Of a DNA stretch of 64,000 nt, positions 59,428-64,000 are shown piece after piece (position 1 is the stretch's first letter; each line of letters begins with the position of its first letter). A model generated the notes under the pieces. It was not told the origin of the DNA. It worked only from the letters and a program-made list of their open reading frames with translations, and searched no databases. Source of the DNA: Brevibacterium jeotgali (lineage in GTDB: Bacteria > Actinomycetota > Actinomycetes > Actinomycetales > Brevibacteriaceae); the NCBI RefSeq assembly GCF_900169175.1, contig NZ_FXZM01000001.1:310001-374000 (forward strand), in the 5' to 3' direction. Both the position numbers and the translations under genes were made by a program.

Positions 59428-60788
59428 TCCGCCTCGACAGCATCGACGCCGCGCTGACCGCGCTGCGCGACCGCAGACCCGTCGTCGTCGTCGACGACGA
59501 GGACCGGGAGAACGAGGGCGACCTCATCATGCCCGCCGTCGCGATGACGCCGGAGTGGATGGGCTTCATGATCCGGCACACCTCGGGCGTCGTGTGCGCG
59601 CCCATGCCCGAGGCTCGGGCACGCGCGCTCGACCTCCCGCCCATGACCCAGGTCAACGAGGACGCGAAGGGCACCGCCTACACACTCACGTGCGATGCCG
59701 CCACCGGGGTCACGACCGGCATCAGCGCAGCCGACCGCTCGGTCACCGTGCACACGCTCGCCACCGCGACGCCGGACCCCACGGCGATCACGCGCCCGGG
59801 CCACGTGCTGCCCCTCATCGCCCGCGACGGCGGCGTGCGCGAACGACCCGGACACACAGAGGCCGGCGTCGAACTGTGCCGCCTGGTCGACAGCGGCGAG
59901 GTCGCCGTCATCGCGGAGCTCGTCCACGATGCCGGTCCGATGATGCGGGGCGAGGACCTGCGGACGTTCGCGGACGCCCACGACCTGCCGCTCGTGTCCA
60001 TCGCGGACCTCATCGTCCACCTGGACGCCCGGGACGGCGATGCCGTCTCCACCGTCCCGGAGGACGACGCCCCCACCGCGCCCGAGGTCGTCGGCACCGA
60101 GCCCGTCGCGCTCCCCACTCCGCAGGGCACGTTCCTCACCCGCGCATGGCGGGAACTGGACTCCGCGGGACGCCCCGGCATCGAGCACCTCACACTCGAA
60201 GCGGTCGCTCCCGCGTCTGCAGACACCCCGCTGGTGCGCGTCCACTCCGAGTGCCTCACCGGGGACGCGTTCGGCTCGCACCGCTGCGACTGCGGCGAGC
60301 AGCTGGAGACATCGCTCGACCTGGTCGCGCAGCACGGCGGCGTGGTCGTCTACGTGCGCGGTCACGAGGGCCGGGGCATCGGCCTGTGGGAGAAGATCCG
60401 CGCGTATGCGCTGCAGGAGACCGGTGCGGACACGGTGGACGCCAACCTCCGGTTGGGCCACCCGGAAGACGCCCGCGACTACCGGGCCGCGGCTGCGATC
60501 CTCAGCGCCCTCGGGGTCGAGCGGGTCCGCCTGCTCACGAACAACCCCGCGAAGATCCGGGCGCTCGAGGTCTTGGGCGTCGAGGTGGCCGAACGGATCC
60601 CCGTGGAGACCACGGCCCGCCCCCAGAACGCGCGCTACCTCGACACGAAGCGGACTCGTATGCAGCACTTCCTGGGCGGTGGCACGACGGCTTCCGCCTC
60701 CGGTTCCCCGTCCAGTCCCCCGTCCGGTTCCCCGTCCGGCGGCTCCATACCCGCAGACTCCACACCCTCCGACCGAAAGGCATCCTGA
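59424..60788 (+). CDS. ribBA: RibBA: DHBP synthase / GTP cyclohydrolase II
   Basis: A 454-residue bifunctional enzyme. RibB half: [15 protein letters not shown] and [15 protein letters not shown] (as [13 protein letters not shown]). RibA half: [24 protein letters not shown] (zinc Cys, with HRCDC), [17 protein letters not shown] and a C-terminal [13 protein letters not shown]. Both active sites look intact. A 35-residue Ser/Pro/Gly tail with tandem CCGTCCGGTTCC-like DNA follows. It provides both starting units of the pathway and overlaps ribE and ribH. Confidence 0.94.
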   Translation: MIRLDSIDAALTALRDRRPVVVVDDEDRENEGDLIMPAVAMTPEWMGFMIRHTSGVVCAPMPEARARALDLPPMTQVNEDAKGTAYTLTCDAATGVTTGISAADRSVTVHTLATATPDPTAITRPGHVLPLIARDGGVRERPGHTEAGVELCRLVDSGEVAVIAELVHDAGPMMRGEDLRTFADAHDLPLVSIADLIVHLDARDGDAVSTVPEDDAPTAPEVVGTEPVALPTPQGTFLTRAWRELDSAGRPGIEHLTLEAVAPASADTPLVRVHSECLTGDAFGSHRCDCGEQLETSLDLVAQHGGVVVYVRGHEGRGIGLWEKIRAYALQETGADTVDANLRLGHPEDARDYRAAAAILSALGVERVRLLTNNPAKIRALEVLGVEVAERIPVETTARPQNARYLDTKRTRMQHFLGGGTTASASGSPSSPPSGSPSGGSIPADSTPSDRKAS

Positions 60789-61306
60789 TGGCCCACCACG
60801 GCGCACCGTCCCCCGCACTCACTCCGGCCGACCCGCAGAATCCCGAGGACTCCCTCAGCAGCCTGCGCACCGTGATCCTCGCCGCCTCCTGGCATGACAC
60901 CGTCATGGACGGGCTCATCGCCGGCGCCGAACGCGCCGCAGCGGACGCCGGCGCGGACGCGGAGGTCGTCCGCGTGCCGGGCAGCTTCGAGCTGCCGGTC
61001 GCCGCGGCGGACCTGGCCGAGCGGTACGACGCGGTCGCGGCGCTGGGCGTCGTGATCCGCGGGGGCACCCCGCATTTCGACTACGTGTGCCGGGCGGCGA
61101 CCGACGGTCTCACGCGGGTGTCGATCGATTCCCGTACGCCAGTGGGATTCGGACTCCTCACCTGTGATGACGATGCGCAGGCACTCGACCGTGCGGGGCT
61201 CGCCGATCGTGGCGACGGTCAGCCGTCCGTCGAGGACAAGGGGTACGAGGCGACCGCCGCGGCCCTGCAGACCGCCGCCCTTCTGCGGAGCATCCGCCGC
61301 GGCTGA
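60788..61306 (+). CDS. ribH: Lumazine synthase
   Basis: A 172-residue enzyme condensing DHBP and ribitylaminouracil phosphate derivative to lumazine. Motifs are [43 protein letters not shown] and GFGLLTCDD. The catalytic His lies in TPHFDY. The N-terminal 25 residues are extra Pro/Ala-rich. ATG 60788 overlaps the ribBA stop by one base. A terminator follows. Confidence 0.93.
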   Translation: MAHHGAPSPALTPADPQNPEDSLSSLRTVILAASWHDTVMDGLIAGAERAAADAGADAEVVRVPGSFELPVAAADLAERYDAVAALGVVIRGGTPHFDYVCRAATDGLTRVSIDSRTPVGFGLLTCDDDAQALDRAGLADRGDGQPSVEDKGYEATAAALQTAALLRSIRRG

Positions 61307-61313
61307 CCGGCCT

Positions 61314-61394
61314 GCTGGTCGGGCAGGCTGCTGGTCGGGCAGAGTGCCGTCTGCTGCGCACCGCAGGTCGAGTGCCGCACGCAGCAGACGGCAC
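61314..61394 (+). terminator. Terminator after ribH with tandem repeat
   Basis: CTGCTGGTCGGGCAG occurs twice in tandem (61312-61326 and 61328-61342). Then GTGCCGTCTGCTGCG (61344-61358) pairs perfectly over 15 bp with CGCAGCAGACGGCAC (61380-61394), loop 21 nt, ending the riboflavin operon. Confidence 0.7.
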
Positions 61395-61529
61395 CCGCGG
61401 CAGTGGGCGTGGTGCGGCGGGCCCCGTGCAGTGGACGCGCTCGAGCAGTTCTGCGACGATTCCTCCGGCCCTGCGCCGCAGACCTGAGACCTCTGGTCAT
61501 GCATGATCCCGTAGCCCCGGATCTCCGCG

Positions 61530-63269
61530 ATGATCGCACATCGGGAGATGCGGGAGAAGGAAGATCCGAGTCACGACATGGAGCACACTCCCCACGAGCC
61601 GAATGCGGCCACGATGAGACAGAATCGTCGGCGTTCGCGGCTGATGCTGTGGATGACACTGGGCGGCATCGGCATGGTGTCGGCCTACAGTGCGATCTTC
61701 CTCCTCCTGATGGACCGCGAGGGCCGGCCGCAAGGCTGGATCGACGCCGTCTACTGGACGATCACCACGATGTCCACGCTCGGCTACGGTGACATCACCT
61801 TCTCGTCGAGTGCGGGCCGCCTCTTCTCGATGCTGGTCCTCGCCAGCGGGATCCTGCTCATCCTGGTGCTTCTGCCGTTCCTGTTCGTGCAGTTCATCGT
61901 GCGGCCCTGGATGGAGCAGCGGGAGAGGTCGAGGGCTCCGCGCAGCGTCCCGGAGCACCTGCGCGGGCATCTGATCCTGGTCGGCTTCGACGCCGTGACC
62001 CAGACCCTGATCGCTCGCGCGAAGCGGGCCAGGACACCGTCGGTCGTGCTCGTGGACGACCCGGCTGACGCCAGCCGGCTCCACGACGAGGGCTATCAGG
62101 TGATGGTCGGCCCCCTGGACTCTCCCGCCACGTACCGCAAAGCAGGAGTCGAGCGGGCCGTCATGGTCGTCTCGACGCAGGTCGACACGACGAACACCAA
62201 CGTCGCCTTCACCGTTCGGCAGGTGAACAAGACCGTCAAGATCGCGGTGACGGCGGACAAGGACGCTTCTGTGGACGTCCTGCAGCTGGCGGGGGCGGAC
62301 CACATCTTCCAGCTCAGCTCCAGCCTCGGACGAGAACTGGCCAGCCGGGCCGTCGGCACCCGCGGCCATGCTCATGTGGTCGGCTCCATCGGGGAGACCC
62401 TCATCGCAGAGGCCGCTGTGCGGGGCACACCGCTGGTCGGCCTCACACTCGATCAGGTCACGCACCAGATGGGCTGCCCCGCTTCGATCCTGGCGATCAT
62501 GCAGCGCGGACGGCTGCGCCCCATGGGACCGGACAGCAGGATCGACGAGAGGGCCGTCCTGATCGTGGCCGGCTCACGGGAGGATCTCGACACCTTCAAC
62601 GACCAGTTCCAGAGCCCCGAGGGAGTGGAGAGCCCCGTGCTGATCCTCGGCGGCGGACGCGTCGGGCGAGCCGTCGCCGGAGCACTCGACGACTCCCGCG
62701 TACCCACCACGATCGTGGAGAAGGTCCCCGGCCGGACCCCTTCCGACCTCACTGTCGTCGAAGGCGACGCCTCCGACATCGAGGTCCTGCAGGCGGCGGG
62801 ACTCACAGCGGCCTCCGCGGTCGTGATCACCTCTCACGACGACGACTTCAACGTGTACCTCACGCTCTACTGCCGGCGGCTGCGACCAGACCTGCAGATC
62901 GTCTCCCGTGCGACGTCCGAGCGCAATGTGGCGACCCTCTACCGCGCAGGAGCGGACAGCGTCCTGTCCTACGCCACGATCGGGGCCACTGCTCTGTGGA
63001 ACGAACTCGGCCGCGCGCACCGCGTGGTCATCGCGGAGGGCAATGAGCTCTTCTCCGTCCCCCGCCCGCGCTCACTGAGCGGAGCGGCCCTCCGCGATGA
63101 GAAGATCCACGACACGACGGGATGTCACATCGTCGCAGCGATCGACTCCGACGGGACTCTGCAGGTCGAGACGGAGGACATCCCCACCGAAGACCTCACG
63201 CACGTCGTGCTGCTCGGCGATCGTCATGCGGAGCGCGCATTCAGGAACAAGTATGTGAAGGGACGCTGA
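61530..63269 (+). CDS. Potassium channel with two RCK domains
   Basis: A 579-residue protein. Two membrane helices (about 40-60 and 92-117) flank the pore loop with the K+ filter TLGYGD. Two regulator-of-K+-conductance domains follow: the first at HLILVGFDAVTQTLIA, the second at PVLILGGGRVGRAVAGAL, each with a TrkA_C-like segment. The plan matches two-RCK channels such as GsuK-type. The start is uncertain: ATG 61530 is the longest, ATG 61578 removes 16 basic residues; no good ribosome binding site fits either. The gene stands alone. Confidence 0.88.
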   Translation: MIAHREMREKEDPSHDMEHTPHEPNAATMRQNRRRSRLMLWMTLGGIGMVSAYSAIFLLLMDREGRPQGWIDAVYWTITTMSTLGYGDITFSSSAGRLFSMLVLASGILLILVLLPFLFVQFIVRPWMEQRERSRAPRSVPEHLRGHLILVGFDAVTQTLIARAKRARTPSVVLVDDPADASRLHDEGYQVMVGPLDSPATYRKAGVERAVMVVSTQVDTTNTNVAFTVRQVNKTVKIAVTADKDASVDVLQLAGADHIFQLSSSLGRELASRAVGTRGHAHVVGSIGETLIAEAAVRGTPLVGLTLDQVTHQMGCPASILAIMQRGRLRPMGPDSRIDERAVLIVAGSREDLDTFNDQFQSPEGVESPVLILGGGRVGRAVAGALDDSRVPTTIVEKVPGRTPSDLTVVEGDASDIEVLQAAGLTAASAVVITSHDDDFNVYLTLYCRRLRPDLQIVSRATSERNVATLYRAGADSVLSYATIGATALWNELGRAHRVVIAEGNELFSVPRPRSLSGAALRDEKIHDTTGCHIVAAIDSDGTLQVETEDIPTEDLTHVVLLGDRHAERAFRNKYVKGR

Positions 63270-63296
63270 GCGCACGCATCAGGGACAATGACGTCC

Positions 63297-63410
63297 ATGC
63301 CCACCCTGCCGCACCGATCCCCCGCGCATCGCCGCACACGGACCGCGCGCGCAGCGGCGGGACGTCCGTGGCCGGGGCTGCCCGTGGGGTCTTCGAGGAG
63401 GTCCGCGTGA
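63297..63410 (+). CDS. Possible leader peptide ahead of crtI
   Basis: A 37-codon Arg/Pro-rich frame from ATG 63297 ending in TGA that overlaps the crtI GTG (GTGA). GACAAT 7 nt upstream could be a leaderless -10 box. It looks non-protein-like by composition, so it may only serve coupling of translation, or be chance. Confidence 0.25.
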   Translation: MPTLPHRSPAHRRTRTARAAAGRPWPGLPVGSSRRSA

Positions 63411-64000
63411 GCCGCGTCGTCGTCATCGGTGCAGGCATATCCGGCCTCGCGACCGCAGCACTCGCCGCACAGGACGGGCACGACGTCACGATCCTCGAGC
63501 GGCTGTCACAGGTGGGGGGCCGCGCTGCGACACGCGCGGACGACGGCTTCCTCTTCGACACGGGACCGTCCTGGTACCTCATGCCGGAGGTGTTCGACGC
63601 GTTCTTCCGCCGGTTCGGCACCACCGCGGACCAGGAGCTCGACCTCGTCGACCTCAGCCCGTCCTACCGGCTCTTCCCCAGCCACGTGCACCCCACAGCA
63701 GCACGGCCTCCGAACGGGGGCCCCGCGCACAGCGACCCAGCCGGCCTGCCCGAGCCCCTCGACATCGTGCCGGAGCGCGCCGCTCTCCACGCGCTCTTCG
63801 AACGTCTGGAGCCGGGATCGTCGAAGGTGCTCGACGATCACCTGGCGAGCGCTTCCCTCCTCTACGACCTCGCGTGCGAGCACGCCCTGCGCACCGACTT
63901 CGGCCGCGAGCACCGGGGCGCGGCCGGGATGCCGCGGCGGGTGCGGAGTCTTGGGCGCCTCGGCGCCGATGTGCTCGCGGGAGCGGGCAGGGATCCGCAG
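63407..64000 (+). CDS. crtI: Phytoene desaturase-like protein, 3' end cut
   Basis: The first 198 codons of a FAD enzyme, running to the window edge. The fold is VVVIGAGISGLATAALAA (about 4-21), then VGGRAATRADDGFLFDTGPSWYLMPEVFDAFF, diagnostic of carotenoid desaturases (CrtI). GAGGAGG lies 5 nt before GTG 63407. It oxidises phytoene to lycopene or neurosporene; the remaining carotenoid genes should lie to the right. Confidence 0.88.
   Translation, partial: MSRVVVIGAGISGLATAALAAQDGHDVTILERLSQVGGRAATRADDGFLFDTGPSWYLMPEVFDAFFRRFGTTADQELDLVDLSPSYRLFPSHVHPTAARPPNGGPAHSDPAGLPEPLDIVPERAALHALFERLEPGSSKVLDDHLASASLLYDLACEHALRTDFGREHRGAAGMPRRVRSLGRLGADVLAGAGRDPQ

Overview
The window is high-GC DNA with the marks of an actinobacterium, most likely a Micrococcales-type lineage such as Brevibacteriaceae or a relative; I cannot fix the genus. 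Supporting signs are an HspR-controlled dnaK operon, a mycothiol-dependent maleylpyruvate isomerase-like protein, a DUF222/13E12 HNH protein, an LPXTG (LPRTG) wall protein, frequent GTG starts, and five genes with a TANNNT hexamer exactly 6 nt before ATG, the layout of leaderless mRNAs.

Layout. 1-4.8 kb: a cut-off XRE regulator, tRNA-Ser(GCU), an LCP-family wall-polymer ligase and an FAD/NAD(P)-binding protein. 4.8-11 kb: YhgE/Pip and MMPL membrane proteins in one operon, divergent from a TetR repressor with two palindromes between; the MMPL protein carries a shrunken, catalytically dead ABC-ATPase domain at its C-terminus. 11-19.6 kb: VanZ, a C45 peptidase/acyltransferase plus MBL hydrolase operon, a maltokinase-fold protein that has lost its catalytic residues, threonine ammonia-lyase and a quinone oxidoreductase. 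19.6-26.4 kb: HAD phosphatase, SerRS, a lipid kinase, two surface proteins and the mycothiol-type protein. 26.5-30.7 kb: dnaK-grpE-dnaJ-hspR. 30.9-33.8 kb: small enzymes, a 12/13-bp repeat array and a LysR regulator.

34-51.9 kb is the main metabolic locus, a methylated-amine (glycine betaine to glycine) island: gntR, soxBDAG (sarcosine oxidase), purU, then a DUF222-HNH gene, then formaldehyde dehydrogenase, gbcAB (betaine monooxygenase), dimethylglycine oxidase and iclR. GbcAB removes the first methyl group as formaldehyde, dimethylglycine oxidase and sarcosine oxidase remove the next two onto tetrahydrofolate or as formaldehyde, FdhA oxidises formaldehyde and PurU recycles formyl-THF. A perfect 18-bp palindrome lies at the soxB start region and its 10-bp core recurs in front of fdhA, suggesting GntR control of both arms; a separate palindrome sits between the dimethylglycine oxidase and iclR.

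52-64 kb: a DUF3152 metalloprotease lipoprotein, an oxidoreductase, a DUF4184 membrane protein, a RecQ helicase with a C-terminal phosphoribosyltransferase-like domain, an FMN riboswitch with ribD-ribE-ribBA-ribH, a two-RCK potassium channel, and the start of a phytoene desaturase gene.

The most unusual signals are (i) short direct duplications that include or abut the stop codons of eight genes, (ii) the MMPL-ABC remnant fusion, (iii) the pseudo-maltokinase, (iv) the shared GntR operator and (v) the RecQ-PRTase fusion. No prophage, transposon, CRISPR array or convincing defence island was seen.
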